Of a stretch of DNA of 36,476 nucleotides, positions 6,731 through 19,892 are shown piece by piece. Positions within the stretch are counted from its first letter, which is position 1. Each line of letters starts with the position of its first letter. A program made the position numbers and the translations under genes. Origin of the DNA: Candidatus Methanoperedens sp. (lineage in GTDB: Archaea > Halobacteriota > Methanosarcinia > Methanosarcinales > Methanoperedenaceae); contig JAPMTX010000158.1 in the NCBI GenBank assembly GCA_026552855.1, positions 1 to 36,476 on the forward strand, given 5' to 3'. Below the pieces are notes generated by a model. That model had not been told where the DNA came from, searched no databases, and was given only the letters and a program-made list of their open reading frames with translations.

Positions 6731-7827
6731 ATCAGAACCCTCTCCATCACCCCAAGCGCCTTCCTCAGATTCTCCTCCGAGGTCGAATACGCCAGCCTGA
6801 TGTGCCCCTTCCCGTTCTCGCCGAAAGACGCGCCAGGCACGACGATAACACCGTTCTTGATAAGCTTCTGCGGCGCATTCTCGTCCACAACCTGCGGGAA
6901 CGCGTAGAACGCACCCTGCGGCTTGACGCACTTAATACCCATGGCGCGCAAGCCCTCAAGCAGTATGTCCCTTCTTCGTTTGAAGCTCGCGCACATGTCG
7001 CGCACGCAGTCCTGCGGTCCTTCGATAGCAGCCAGCGCAGCCTTCTGCGCTATCGAGCAGGCGCATGCCTGGATATACTGGTGCACCTTGAGCATCTGCT
7101 CGATATACTCCTTCCGTGCCGCAGCATAGCCTATGCGCCAGCCTGTCATAGCGTACGTCTTTGAGACCGCGTTTATGGTGATGACATTATCTGTGAATTG
7201 TGCGGGACTTACGTGCTCCCCCTCGTAGATGAAATGCTCGTACACCTCATCCGAAATGATGGTAATGCCTGTATCCTCTGCGATCTGCGCCAGCCCTTTA
7301 ATGTCCTTTTTTGTCTGTACTGTGCCAGTTGGATTCGAAGGCGAATTTATGATGAGCACCTTGGTCCTGGGAGTAATGCATTCGTTCACCTTCTCAGGCT
7401 CAAGAGTAAGCTTATCTCCGAGAGGAACGCCCACAACGCTTCCACCCGCCATCTTTGTCAGGGCTGAATAGGACACAAAGCCCGGGTCAGGGATCAAAAC
7501 ATCATCGCCCCTGTCTATGAGAGCAGCCAGGGCAAGGTGAAGCGCTTCAGAGGCGCCTGAGGTCACTATCACCTCATCGGGCGCGACCGTAAAATTATTC
7601 TCCTGCTCAAACTTCCCGCACAGGGCAAGGCGAAGCTCAGGAATGCCAAGATTTGCTGTATAGCCTGTAAAGCCCGAATTGATAGCCTCGATCGCCGCTT
7701 TTTTAATATGCTCCGGCGTATCGAAATCAGGCTGCCCGAGACCGAGGTTGATGGCATTCGGTCCTGCCCCTTCGAACATCTTTCGGATTCCTGAGATATC
7801 AATGCTTTTTACACGCTCAGAGAACAT
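6727..7827 (-). CDS. Class I/II pyridoxal-phosphate aminotransferase (aspartate aminotransferase-like)
   Basis: A 366-residue fold-type I aminotransferase starting at ATG 7827, four bases after GAGTGAT; an in-frame GTG at 7836 is possible. Pyridoxal-phosphate contacts are visible: TSGASEAL (89-96), NSPSNPTG (161-168, Asn165), SDEVYEHF (Asp193, Tyr196) and the Schiff-base lysine Lys223 in VSKTYAMTGWRIGYAA. The GWRIGYAA stretch and length are typical of archaeal AspB-like enzymes that transfer amino groups between glutamate and aspartate or related acids; exact specificity cannot be read. It follows hxlB with almost no gap, so the two are co-transcribed. Confidence 0.88.
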   Translation of the reverse strand: MFSERVKSIDISGIRKMFEGAGPNAINLGLGQPDFDTPEHIKKAAIEAINSGFTGYTANLGIPELRLALCGKFEQENNFTVAPDEVIVTSGASEALHLALAALIDRGDDVLIPDPGFVSYSALTKMAGGSVVGVPLGDKLTLEPEKVNECITPRTKVLIINSPSNPTGTVQTKKDIKGLAQIAEDTGITIISDEVYEHFIYEGEHVSPAQFTDNVITINAVSKTYAMTGWRIGYAAARKEYIEQMLKVHQYIQACACSIAQKAALAAIEGPQDCVRDMCASFKRRRDILLEGLRAMGIKCVKPQGAFYAFPQVVDENAPQKLIKNGVIVVPGASFGENGKGHIRLAYSTSEENLRKALGVMERVLI

Positions 7828-7836
7828 ATCAATCAC

Positions 7837-8445
7837 TCACTCAAATACGGTATGCCTTTTCTTCAGCTCTGCCTCGCTTTCTCCTGTCCTGACCATAAGC
7901 TCCGAGATGACCGCATCGAGGAAAACCAGGGCAGATATCTCAAAAACAGTTCCCAGGGGCGCAAGCTGCGGGTAGCCTATCATCCTTCGCGCCTGGTAGT
8001 CCTCGTAAATGATATCGTCTTTGGGACGACCCGGGATCACAACAACGATATCGGAGATTTTCCCCAGGGATGAGTCCTGGTTCGAGGTTATGGTAGCAAG
8101 CTTTGAGCCGATCTTTTTTGCGATCTCGCCGAGATTTGCGATAGACGGGGTCTCACCCGAGCCTGATACCGCGATCACCAGGTCTTCCTCCTGCACTGCA
8201 GGGGTCGTGGTCTCTCCCACGACATAGACGTTAAAGCCCATATGCATCAGCCTCATCGCAAAGGCTCTTGCCGCAAGACCCGACCTGCCAGCCCCCATCA
8301 AAAATATCCTTTTTGCGCTCATTATGCTGTCCACGAGCGCTGTCACCGAATCTGTATCCAGTCTGGCTGCTATCCTTTTTATATGGTTCGCAATAAAGTT
8401 CATCGATTCAATGGTAGCTTCACATTCACTTTTTTCGGCGTTCAT
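7837..8445 (-). CDS. hxlB: 6-phospho-3-hexuloisomerase
   Basis: A 202-residue SIS-domain isomerase. The motifs RIFLMGAGRSGLAARAFAMR (residues about 46-65) and VIAVSGSGETPS form the sugar-phosphate site, and the C-terminal helix with LAPLGTVFE is characteristic of PHI. The enzyme interconverts D-arabino-3-hexulose 6-phosphate and fructose 6-phosphate. In archaea without the oxidative pentose phosphate pathway, PHI works with hexulose-phosphate synthase (here not adjacent) to make ribulose 5-phosphate from fructose 6-phosphate. The start at ATG 8445 lies 12 bases after the stop of the upstream unknown gene, and the aminotransferase follows directly. Nucleotide-related genes upstream fit a ribose-phosphate supply role. 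Confidence 0.93.
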   Translation of the reverse strand: MNAEKSECEATIESMNFIANHIKRIAARLDTDSVTALVDSIMSAKRIFLMGAGRSGLAARAFAMRLMHMGFNVYVVGETTTPAVQEEDLVIAVSGSGETPSIANLGEIAKKIGSKLATITSNQDSSLGKISDIVVVIPGRPKDDIIYEDYQARRMIGYPQLAPLGTVFEISALVFLDAVISELMVRTGESEAELKKRHTVFE

Positions 8446-8457
8446 TCAGACTCCACA

Positions 8458-8955
8458 TTACTCTACAGCCTTATATTCGATTCGCTTTATCTCCCAGTCA
8501 TCAAGCTTTTTTAGCTCATTATACAGCAGGGTCACACTGTCAAAGCTCCCGTCCCAGTGCAGGTTTTTCCTGACATCCTTCTCCTTAAGCTGGCTGGCAA
8601 TGGATTTCACGAAATGAGCCAGGGCGAATTTTTTGGAGAACTGCAGGTTGAATATAGCCCTGTACCCTCCTTTGGTCTTTGCATATGATATCAATGTATA
8701 GCCCATGCTCTCATATTCGGATATGGTCTTAAAATCACATACTACTTCCTGTTCATGGCTTACGGACGAATCTATGCTGGAGATGCAAAAAATCACCTGA
8801 CGTATCAGTGATTCGCTGACCTGTCTGCCGAACCACAGGATGATCTTCCCCTGGGTGCAGGAGACGGTCATATCGTCCCGTCCCATCTCCACAAGTGATA
8901 CGTTCCTCCCGTCCCCTGAAAAAATCCCGCTGTTCGCCTCCTTATTTTCAGCCAT
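8458..8955 (-). CDS. Uncharacterised 165-residue protein in the hxlB-mtnP cluster
   Basis: I do not recognise this protein. It has no signal peptide or membrane helix. The first 20 residues are polar; residues 25-50 (DDMTVSCTQGKIILWFGR) look like a beta hairpin, and the C-terminal half (GYTLISYAKTKGGYRAIFNL, then KKFALAHFVKSIASQL) alternates strands and helices. Two cysteines are scattered, with no metal motif. It is tightly packed between MTA phosphorylase (stop to start only a few bases) and hxlB (12 bases), so it is translated from the same mRNA and is a genuine gene. Its position suggests a link to sugar-phosphate or nucleotide salvage, but this is only context. Confidence 0.75.
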   Translation of the reverse strand: MAENKEANSGIFSGDGRNVSLVEMGRDDMTVSCTQGKIILWFGRQVSESLIRQVIFCISSIDSSVSHEQEVVCDFKTISEYESMGYTLISYAKTKGGYRAIFNLQFSKKFALAHFVKSIASQLKEKDVRKNLHWDGSFDSVTLLYNELKKLDDWEIKRIEYKAVE

Positions 8956-8958
8956 AGA

Positions 8959-9816
8959 TCATACGCTTACATATTTCCCTATTATCTCGTTCAGCTTTCT
9001 CCTGGTCTCAACAGGGATCCTGTCAGGAGCGGTCAATATTGCCCCGGACAGTGCATTTGCACAGACGCAGCTCCTCTCAAGGGGTATCTTTGCAATAGCC
9101 TCTTTGATTATATTGCGCACAGCTTCCTCATTCTTCATTGCATTGGCGATCACTGTCTCGATGGTGACGTCTTCTTCATGCCATACATCGTAATCCGTTA
9201 CGGTTGCAATAATACTGTAGCACATCTCAGCTTCCCGCGCCAGTTTCGCTTCCGGGAGGGCTGTCATCCCGATTACATCGAATCCGAGGTTTTGATACAC
9301 CTTTGATTCAGCCCGTGTGGAGAACTGCGGTCCTTCCATGCATATGTACGTGCCCTTTTTGTGCACGCTGTATCCGAGCTTGTCCGTAATATCAGCCAGC
9401 AGAGGCGACATCTCGGGGCAGAACGGATCGGCAAAGCCGATATGTACGACTATCCCGTCCTCAAAGAACGTACTGTCGCGTCCCCTCGTCCTGTCAAAGA
9501 CCTGGTCGGGGACCACGATATCGAGCGGCTTGAGTTCAGGTTTCAGGCTTCCGACCGCCGAAGCTGAGATTATCCTCTTCACACCCAGCTTCTTGAGGGC
9601 AATGATGTTCGCCCTTGAATTCAATTTGCTCGGGGAGATGCGGTGCCCCTTGCCGTGCCTGGGGAGGAACGCCACGTTTACTTCTCCGTATGAGCCTACC
9701 GTAACGGCATCAGATGGTTTCCCGTAGGGTGTATCGATCTCGATCTCCCTCACATTATCCAGCATGGTAGCGTCGTAAACTCCGCTTCCGCCTATTATCG
9801 CTATATCTGCATACAT
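8959..9816 (-). CDS. mtnP: S-methyl-5'-thioadenosine phosphorylase
   Basis: A 285-residue purine nucleoside phosphorylase of the MTAP class, starting at ATG 9816 (MYADIAIIGGSGVYD); an upstream GTG at 9825 would add three residues but has no spacing for a ribosome binding site. Phosphate-site GGSG (about 8-11), the PRHGKGH loop (about 51-57), the GTYICMEGPQFSTRAES stretch with the purine-site region and VTDYDVWHEE (about 216-225) are all present. The enzyme cleaves methylthioadenosine, the by-product of polyamine synthesis, into adenine and methylthioribose 1-phosphate. The neighbouring phosphoribosyltransferase may recycle the purine. Specificity for inosine analogues in some archaeal homologues cannot be excluded. 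Confidence 0.9.
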   Translation of the reverse strand: MYADIAIIGGSGVYDATMLDNVREIEIDTPYGKPSDAVTVGSYGEVNVAFLPRHGKGHRISPSKLNSRANIIALKKLGVKRIISASAVGSLKPELKPLDIVVPDQVFDRTRGRDSTFFEDGIVVHIGFADPFCPEMSPLLADITDKLGYSVHKKGTYICMEGPQFSTRAESKVYQNLGFDVIGMTALPEAKLAREAEMCYSIIATVTDYDVWHEEDVTIETVIANAMKNEEAVRNIIKEAIAKIPLERSCVCANALSGAILTAPDRIPVETRRKLNEIIGKYVSV

Positions 9817-9821
9817 GAACC

Positions 9822-10526
9822 TCACGCTCCTTCATATCGCCATGTTTTTTCGCCTGAGACGGTTTTTACTTTCAGTACCCCTCTTCTCACCATCTCCTGC
9901 AGTATCTCTTCCATCCTGTTCGGCTGGGCTATCTCAAAGCTGATAGGGTCGATATTATGGTACTTTAACAGTCCTGACCTGATCTTCTCAACTGTCCATT
10001 CAGGATGTTTTTCCTTTGCCATAAGCCGCGAGATTATATCGATCATATCCTCGATGAAGTTCCACGGGTACACTATCCATGCCCATTCCTCTACGACCTC
10101 TCCTACATAATCCGGCTTGACCTCAGAAGTGTAAAGGTACTGGAGTACTGCTGTTCTGACCTCTGCCGGGTTCTGCTTTGAGACATACTCCTTTGCGTGC
10201 ACGATGCTCTTTCCCGTATCTGTAATATCGTCCACGATGAGTACCCTCTTGCCCGCTACTGCGTTGTTGGCAAGCGGATACCTGATTGAAGGTCCGCTCC
10301 CTGCATTTGCTGTGCCTGTATAGTGCTCTATCTTAAGGCTTGTCAGGTCGTTCAGCCCCAGGAAATCGCAGAGCACCCTGCCGGCGAACCAGCCCCCGCG
10401 TGCCAGCGCGATTATCGTGTCCGGCTTATAGCCTGAATTTTTAATATCGTCCGCGACCTGCCTGCACAGGTCATAGATATAGTCCCAGTTCGTTATGACG
10501 CATTTGAATTTATCCGGAAGTACCAT
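9822..10526 (-). CDS. Purine-type phosphoribosyltransferase
   Basis: A 234-residue protein. The N-terminal 150 residues are a type I phosphoribosyltransferase domain with the PRPP loop VLIVDDITDTGKS (95-107) and the N-terminal ALARGGWFAG loop (40-49). This is the archaeal xanthine/hypoxanthine phosphoribosyltransferase-like family (COG2236). The C-terminal 80 residues (from WIVYPWNFIEDMID) form an extra helical region with a winged-helix look (MEEILQEMVRRGVLKVK), common in archaeal members. ATG 10526 is preceded by GGTGG and, further up, an ATATATAC TATA box. It is the first gene of the salvage operon and overlaps the region of the mtnP start. Base specificity not determined. Confidence 0.85.
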   Translation of the reverse strand: MVLPDKFKCVITNWDYIYDLCRQVADDIKNSGYKPDTIIALARGGWFAGRVLCDFLGLNDLTSLKIEHYTGTANAGSGPSIRYPLANNAVAGKRVLIVDDITDTGKSIVHAKEYVSKQNPAEVRTAVLQYLYTSEVKPDYVGEVVEEWAWIVYPWNFIEDMIDIISRLMAKEKHPEWTVEKIRSGLLKYHNIDPISFEIAQPNRMEEILQEMVRRGVLKVKTVSGEKTWRYEGA

Positions 10527-10685
10527 GAGAGAACCACCGCATCGGAAACGTGTTAGTATAGTATATATTTTTTGCAGGTTTTTATGAGCTTTTCTGAACC
10601 TCCTCTCCTTTTCATTATAATTATCAATATGAAATAAATAGGTATTTCTATCAGTAAGACAATATCAAGAATCCGGTGTTTAGCT

Positions 10686-11456
10686 ATGGCAGACAAAAAG
10701 CAAATTAAAACTGAAACAACCGATTCAAGACGCGTTCCTACTGGAATTCCGGGGTTCGACGAATTGTGCGGCGGGGGGTTGCTAAGGAACAGGACATACC
10801 TTTTGTCCGGGGCAGCCGGTGCCGGTAAAACAATATTCGGGCTCCAGTATCTCTACAACGGGATAACAAAATACGGGGAGAACGGCATCTATATTGCTAC
10901 GGAAGAGCGCCCTGAGCAGGTGAGGGAGAACGTGAAACAGTTCGGGTGGGATTTTGAAGCTCTGGAGGACGAGGGGAAATTAGCGATACTTGACGCATGC
11001 TCCACCAAAATAGGCATACCCTCACACGAGAAATACGTAGATGTAAGACCTTTCGACATGCGCTCGATGATGGACCAGGTCATAGCGATCCAGGAAGATA
11101 TCGATGCTAAAAGAGCCCTTGTCGACGGCACCACATCCATTGGCTTTTACCTCCAGGACCCGGCAAAGATAAGGGTCGAGCTCCTGAAGTTAAGTACAAC
11201 CCTTGAGATCCTGGGACTGACGTCCCTGATGACCTGCGAGATAGTGGATGAGAACTCAGCCAGCCGCTTCGGGGTCGAGACGTTCGTAACTGAAGGAACT
11301 GTCCTGATGTACTATAAGAGGACCGATGCAGTAAGAGTGCGCAGTATCGAGATATTCAAGATGAGGGGCTCAAACCACAGCCAGAACATCCATCCCTACG
11401 ATATAACCACAGGCGGCATAGTGGTGCATCCTCACGAAGAAGTATATACCGATTAA
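10686..11456 (+). CDS. KaiC-like single-domain RecA-fold ATPase
   Basis: A 256-residue ATPase of the KaiC/GvpD/RAD55 group. The usual entry RVPTGIPGFDELCGGGLLRN (16-35) precedes Walker A SGAAGAGKT (41-49); the paired catalytic glutamates are Glu73-Glu74 in YIATEERPEQ; Walker B is RALVDGTTS (near 140). The protein has a single RecA domain rather than KaiC's two, like most archaeal homologues, whose roles (signalling, motility, metabolism) are largely undefined. It starts 6 bases after TAG in an A/T-rich promoter (TATA-like AAATAAATAG about 50 bases upstream). The triosephosphate isomerase gene begins 21 bases after its stop, so they probably share a transcript. Confidence 0.88.
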   Translation: MADKKQIKTETTDSRRVPTGIPGFDELCGGGLLRNRTYLLSGAAGAGKTIFGLQYLYNGITKYGENGIYIATEERPEQVRENVKQFGWDFEALEDEGKLAILDACSTKIGIPSHEKYVDVRPFDMRSMMDQVIAIQEDIDAKRALVDGTTSIGFYLQDPAKIRVELLKLSTTLEILGLTSLMTCEIVDENSASRFGVETFVTEGTVLMYYKRTDAVRVRSIEIFKMRGSNHSQNIHPYDITTGGIVVHPHEEVYTD

Positions 11457-11476
11457 ACTTTTTAGAGGAGCGCAGC

Positions 11477-12148
11477 ATGGGGAAAAGACCTCTGATAGTG
11501 GTTAATTTTAAGACTTATGCGGAGGGTACCGGCGAAAATGCAATCAGGATGGCGCAATACTGTGAAGAGGTAAGCGCCAGTTCCGGGGTTGAGATCGTCG
11601 TCTGTCCCCAGGCGCCTGATATCTACAGGGTGTCAAATTCCGTCAAAATACCGGTTTTTGCCCAGCATACAGATGGCGCCGGGGCGGGAAGCCATACAGG
11701 TCACATTACTGCTGAGTGCGTGAAATCTGCAGGTGCCGGAGGCACGCTCATCAACCATTCCGAGCGCCGCCTCCTGCTGGCAGATATAGATTCGGCTGTC
11801 CAGGCTGCAAGGAGAGCGGGACTTTCGGCTATTATCTGTACGAACAATGTCGCTGTCACAATAGCGGCTGCCATGCTTGCACCACAGTTCGTAGCCATCG
11901 AGCCGCCTGAGCTTATCGGCTCAGGCATCCCTGTCTCAAAAGCCGATCCCGATATAGTGAGGGGCTCGGTAAGCGCGGTAAAAAGGGTGGCGCCTCATGT
12001 GGATGTGCTGTGCGGCGCCGGCATCTCAAAAGGTGAGGACGTGGCGGCTGCGCTTGAGCTTGGGACTGCAGGCGTGCTTCTAGCTTCAGGCGTGGTTAAA
12101 TCCAAAGACCCGAAGGCTGCGCTTTTCGACCTTGTGAAAAGTATATGA
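11477..12148 (+). CDS. tpiA: Triosephosphate isomerase (archaeal short type)
   Basis: A 223-residue TIM barrel of the short archaeal type (bacterial enzymes have about 250 residues). Catalytic residues are all present: Lys12 in VVNFKTY, His94 in LINHSERR, Glu142 in AIEPPELIGSG. The phosphate-binding GAGIS and ASGVV motifs close the barrel. It interconverts dihydroxyacetone phosphate and glyceraldehyde 3-phosphate in glycolysis/gluconeogenesis. GGAG stands 6 bases before ATG 11477. It follows the KaiC-like ATPase by 21 bases. Confidence 0.97.
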   Translation: MGKRPLIVVNFKTYAEGTGENAIRMAQYCEEVSASSGVEIVVCPQAPDIYRVSNSVKIPVFAQHTDGAGAGSHTGHITAECVKSAGAGGTLINHSERRLLLADIDSAVQAARRAGLSAIICTNNVAVTIAAAMLAPQFVAIEPPELIGSGIPVSKADPDIVRGSVSAVKRVAPHVDVLCGAGISKGEDVAAALELGTAGVLLASGVVKSKDPKAALFDLVKSI

Positions 12149-12311
12149 AGGCAATGCAAAAGTTTTTGTAAAATGAGAACAGAGAAAGATTTAAGTTAAA
12201 TGAGGTTGTGTTCAAGGGGCGCACATCTACGAGGTTTTAACAGGATTGCAATTTATTAGTGAGTATTTATCTTCAATGGTTGGCAGCACAGGATTAGATG
12301 GCAAAAGGTTT

Positions 12312-12400
12312 GGGCTCGTAGCTCAGTCAGGCAGAGCACCGGGCTTTTATTCGCAAGAGAAGAAACCCGATGGTCGAGGGTTCAAATCCCCCCGAGCCCG
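12312..12400 (+). tRNA. tRNA-Lys (anticodon TTT) with a 15-nt intron
   Basis: The acceptor stem GGGCTCG (12312-12318) pairs with CGAGCCC (12393-12399), followed by discriminator G at 12400. D arm GCTC/GAGC and the TTCAAAT loop are standard. Anticodon TTT is 12346-12348. Exon 1 is 12312-12349, the intron is 12350-12364 (15 nt, at the canonical 37/38 position) and exon 2 is 12365-12400, giving a 74-nt mature tRNA. In the precursor CTTT pairs with GAAG and a GCAA tetraloop closes a short hairpin, as required for the splicing endonuclease bulge-helix-bulge. Two A.C mismatches remain: C27-A43 in the anticodon stem and A50-C64 in the T stem. Confidence 0.88.
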
Positions 12401-12421
12401 TTTTGCCTGGGAGGTAATAGC

Positions 12422-12679
12422 ATGAAGGAGAAAGAGCGCACTGAAAGGGAGTTTATGCCCTTAGAACACAAACTGGTACCAAGGCATGAAATAATGGACG
12501 AGAACGATCTCAAAAAGATACTGGCGGAGTATAATATAGAAAAAGAACAGATGCCCAAGATACGCGTTTCAGACCCAGCGGCTTTATCCATAAAAGCTAA
12601 AGTCGGCGATGTCGTACGCATCACCCGCGATAGCCCGACCGCAGGTAGAGCCATTTTCTACCGGCTGGTTATTGCATAG
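12422..12679 (+). CDS. rpoH: DNA-directed RNA polymerase subunit H
   Basis: An 85-residue protein corresponding to the C-terminal domain of eukaryotic Rpb5, as in all archaea. The sequence FMPLEHKLVPRHEIM, then AEYNIEKEQMPKIRVSDPAA and the end VVRITRDSPTAGRAIFYRLV are family hallmarks. GGGAGGT lies 6 bases before ATG 12422. Only 21 bases separate the gene from the 3' end of tRNA-Lys. It opens the conserved RNA polymerase operon rpoH-B2-B1-A1-A2. Confidence 0.97.
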   Translation: MKEKERTEREFMPLEHKLVPRHEIMDENDLKKILAEYNIEKEQMPKIRVSDPAALSIKAKVGDVVRITRDSPTAGRAIFYRLVIA

Positions 12680-12698
12680 GTTCAAATCATGAGGTAAT

Positions 12699-14291
12699 AT
12701 GTTAGACAGAAGAGTGCTATCAAATGCATATTTTACGAGCGAAAATATCGTGCGTCACCATGTAGATTCATTCAATGATTTTCTGGATATTGGTCTTCAG
12801 AAAGTTATCGATGAGCAGAGGATTATTGAGACCGATATTGAAGGTACATACGTAAGACTGGGAAAAATCCGCGTAAGCCACCCTGTAGTAAGAGAGGCGG
12901 ACGGCGCGGTCGATAAGCTGTACCCCACTGAGGCAAGGCTGCGGAACATAACGTACGCGGCTCCGCTTCACCTGGGTATGACCATAGTCAGCCCCGAGGG
13001 GGAGAAAGAGGAGAGAGAGGCGGAAATAGGACTTTTGCCTATGATGATCTGGTCAAAGAAATGCAACATTGTCGGCCTGACAGAGAAGGAGATGGTCGAG
13101 CTTGGCGAGGACCCGCAGGATCCGGGAGGATATTTCATAATCAACGGTACTGAGCGCGTGATCACCACCCTGGAAGACCTCGCACCGAACAAGATCCTCG
13201 TGGAATTCGAGGAGAGATACGGCGAGAACATCGAAGTAGCAAAAGTATTCTCGCAGCGACGGGGCTACCGTGCGCTTGTGGTCGTGGAGCGGAACAGGAA
13301 GTCCATTCTTGAGGTCTCATTCCCGTCCATCTCTGGCAGGATCAATTTCGTCACGCTGATGAGGGCGCTGGGTGTGGAAACAGACCAGGATATCGTGAAC
13401 GCGGTGTCCAGCGACCCTGAGATCGTCAAGTTCATGCTTGAGAACCTTGAGGAAGCGGAAGTGGGCGATAAAGAGAAAGCCATGGAGAAAATAGGGACGC
13501 GCGTTGCATCAGGTCAGGCAAGGGAGTACCAGATAAAAAGAGCGAATTATGTGATAGACAGGTACCTGCTGCCTCACCTCGGCAACGATGAGGCGCACCG
13601 CCTGCTTAAAGCGCAGTTCTTAGGAAGAATGGCTCAGGCATGCTTTGAGCTCGCGCTTGGGAAGAGAGAGAGCGACGATAAGGACCATTACGCGAATAAG
13701 AGGCTTAAACTGGCAGGCGACCTGATGGAAGACCTGTTCAGGGTCTCGTTCAACAGGCTTACAAGGGATGTCAAATACCAGCTGGAAAGAGCCAGCATGA
13801 GGAACAGGGACCTGAACGTAGCTACGGTCGTGCGCTCAGACGTGCTGACCGAAAGACTCGTGCATCCTCTTGCCACAGGCAACTGGGTCGGAGGGCGCAC
13901 AGGCGTATCGCAACTGCTTGATCGTACTGATTATATCGCAACCCTCTCGCATCTGAGAAGGGTCATCTCGCCGCTGTCGAGGTCGCAGCCGCATTTCGAA
14001 GCCAGGGACCTGCACCCGACGCAGTGGGGCAGGATATGCCCCACAGAAACCCCTGAAGGACCTAACTGCGGTCTTGTGAAGAACTTCGCCCAACTGGTCG
14101 AGATATCAACGAGCGCAGGGGATGAGAAACTGCTCAAGAACCATCTCTACGAACTGGGCATATCACCAATCATACCTCAGCTGCTTGGAGTTGAGGAAGT
14201 GGTAACCACTTATGCTACTGAACTTGAGGCGCTAGAGGAGGAAGGGGAAATCAAGATCGAGCCTGAAGAGGAGGTGGATGTCTTTGAATAA
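12699..14291 (+). CDS. rpoB2: RNA polymerase subunit B'' (N-terminal half of split B)
   Basis: A 530-residue protein equivalent to the N-terminal half of bacterial beta / Rpb2. It contains the protrusion and lobe regions ([40 protein letters not shown]) and ends in the fork region with [20 protein letters not shown] and [18 protein letters not shown], near the active centre. The split of B into B'' and B' after this region is typical of methanogens, haloarchaea and Archaeoglobus. GAGGT precedes ATG 12699. The stop at 14291 overlaps the rpoB1 start by 14 bases, implying coupled translation of equal amounts. Confidence 0.98.
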   Translation: MLDRRVLSNAYFTSENIVRHHVDSFNDFLDIGLQKVIDEQRIIETDIEGTYVRLGKIRVSHPVVREADGAVDKLYPTEARLRNITYAAPLHLGMTIVSPEGEKEEREAEIGLLPMMIWSKKCNIVGLTEKEMVELGEDPQDPGGYFIINGTERVITTLEDLAPNKILVEFEERYGENIEVAKVFSQRRGYRALVVVERNRKSILEVSFPSISGRINFVTLMRALGVETDQDIVNAVSSDPEIVKFMLENLEEAEVGDKEKAMEKIGTRVASGQAREYQIKRANYVIDRYLLPHLGNDEAHRLLKAQFLGRMAQACFELALGKRESDDKDHYANKRLKLAGDLMEDLFRVSFNRLTRDVKYQLERASMRNRDLNVATVVRSDVLTERLVHPLATGNWVGGRTGVSQLLDRTDYIATLSHLRRVISPLSRSQPHFEARDLHPTQWGRICPTETPEGPNCGLVKNFAQLVEISTSAGDEKLLKNHLYELGISPIIPQLLGVEEVVTTYATELEALEEEGEIKIEPEEEVDVFE

Positions 14292-16098
14292 GACCAGGAT
14301 TTTCTTAAACGGCGAACTCATAGGGACGCACGATAGACCAAAAGAACTTGTAGTGGAGCTGCGCAAAAAACGCAGACAGGGCGATCTCAAGAAACAGGTG
14401 AATATCATCTACTACGAGGATACGAACGAGATCTATATCAATTCTGACCAGGGAAGAGCCAGGCGCCCTGTCATAATTGTAGAAAAAGGCGCACCTCTTG
14501 TGACGAAAGAACAGATTGAGCGGTTAAAGAAGGGAGAGGTCAATCTTGAAAGCCTTGTTAACGAGGGGATGATCGAGTATCTGGACGCTGAGGAAGAGGA
14601 GAATGCATTCATTGCGGTTGATGAGAAAGACATAACAATGAAACATACGCATCTTGAAATCGATCCCGCCCTGATACTCGGCATCGGCGCAGGCATGGTG
14701 CCTTTCCCTGAGCACAACGCATCCCCCAGGAACACAATGGGGTCGGGCATGATAAAACAGTGCCTTGGCATGTCGATGCCCAACATGAAGCTTCGCCCTG
14801 ATACGCGCGCTCACGTCCTCCATTACCCGCAGAAGGCGCTCGTAACCACGCAGACCGCTGAAGCCATTGGTTTTGACAAACGACCTGCAGGGCAGAATTT
14901 CGTGGTAGCTGTGCTGTCCTATGAAGGTTACAATATAGAGGATGCACTTATCATAAATAAGGGTTCGATAGAGCGCGGGCTTGGAAGGAGCCATTTCTTC
15001 AGGACGAACGAGGGCGAGGAACGCAAATACCCCGGAGGTCAGGAGGATAAATTCGAGATCCCGGATGCAGAAGTAAGAGGAGCAAGGGGTGCGGAAGTCT
15101 ACAAGCAGCTGGACAGCGACGGTCTTGTGAACCCCGAGATACCTGTCGGACCCAATGACGTTCTTATAGGCAAGACAAGTCCTCCGAGGTTCCTTGAAGA
15201 GCCGACCGAACTCGGAATCAGTCCCCTCCAGAGGAGAGAGAGCTCTGTGACGATGCGCTCGAACGAGAAAGGCATAGTCGATACGGTGATACTGACAGAA
15301 TCCGAGAACGGCTCAAGGCTTGCAAAGGTAAGGACGCGCGACCAGAGGATACCCGAGATAGGGGATAAATTCGCGTCCCGCCACGGGCAGAAAGGGGTTA
15401 TCGGTCTCATAGTGCCGCACGAGGATATGCCCTTTTCCGAAGACGGAACAGTCCCTGACCTCATAGTCAACCCGCATGCCATCCCCTCACGAATGACCGT
15501 AGGTCACGTCCTTGAGATGATAGGAGGCAAAGTAGGCTCACTCGAGGGAAAGCAGATGGACGGCACCCCCTTTTCCGGTGAATCCGAGGATGAACTGCGC
15601 CTTGCACTGAAAAAATTCGGATATTCGCATACCGGTAAAGAGGTACTGTATGACGGCATAACCGGTAAAAAGATACAGGTCGATATATTCATAGGTACTA
15701 TCCTGTACCAGAAACTCTACCACATGGTCTCATCCAAGATGCACGCCAGGTCAAGAGGACCTGTTCAGGTATTGACCAGACAGCCGACCGAAGGCAGAGC
15801 CAGGGAAGGAGGCTTGAGGTTCGGAGAGATGGAGCGCGATGTGCTGATAGGGCACGGCGCTGCCATGGCACTGAAGGAGAGGCTTCTTGATGAATCTGAC
15901 AGGGTAGTGGAATACGTTTGCTCTAACTGCGGCATGATAGCTACCCTTGATAAAAGGAAAAATATAACAATATGCCCCAACTGCGAGGCTGAGACAGATA
16001 TACATCCGGTTGAGATGAGCTATGCGTTCAAACTTTTGCTTGATGAGATATTATCCCTCGGCGTTGCACCCCGGCTTGTGCTGGAGGACGCAGTTTAG
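14278..16098 (+). CDS. rpoB1: RNA polymerase subunit B' (C-terminal half of split B)
   Basis: A 606-residue protein with the C-terminal half of the B subunit. The hybrid-binding and wall regions are seen in [19 protein letters not shown], with the invariant [15 protein letters not shown] (about residues 361-375). The C-terminal clamp zinc site is [14 protein letters not shown]...CPNCEAE (about 545-570), and the [20 protein letters not shown] stretch is universal. It starts inside rpoB2 at ATG 14278 behind GAGGAGGTGG and ends 9 bases before rpoA1. Confidence 0.98.
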   Translation: MSLNKTRIFLNGELIGTHDRPKELVVELRKKRRQGDLKKQVNIIYYEDTNEIYINSDQGRARRPVIIVEKGAPLVTKEQIERLKKGEVNLESLVNEGMIEYLDAEEEENAFIAVDEKDITMKHTHLEIDPALILGIGAGMVPFPEHNASPRNTMGSGMIKQCLGMSMPNMKLRPDTRAHVLHYPQKALVTTQTAEAIGFDKRPAGQNFVVAVLSYEGYNIEDALIINKGSIERGLGRSHFFRTNEGEERKYPGGQEDKFEIPDAEVRGARGAEVYKQLDSDGLVNPEIPVGPNDVLIGKTSPPRFLEEPTELGISPLQRRESSVTMRSNEKGIVDTVILTESENGSRLAKVRTRDQRIPEIGDKFASRHGQKGVIGLIVPHEDMPFSEDGTVPDLIVNPHAIPSRMTVGHVLEMIGGKVGSLEGKQMDGTPFSGESEDELRLALKKFGYSHTGKEVLYDGITGKKIQVDIFIGTILYQKLYHMVSSKMHARSRGPVQVLTRQPTEGRAREGGLRFGEMERDVLIGHGAAMALKERLLDESDRVVEYVCSNCGMIATLDKRKNITICPNCEAETDIHPVEMSYAFKLLLDEILSLGVAPRLVLEDAV

Positions 16099-16107
16099 GA
16101 GGATATC

Positions 16108-19880
<3,773 letters not shown>

Positions 19881-19892
19881 AGGAGTAAAATT

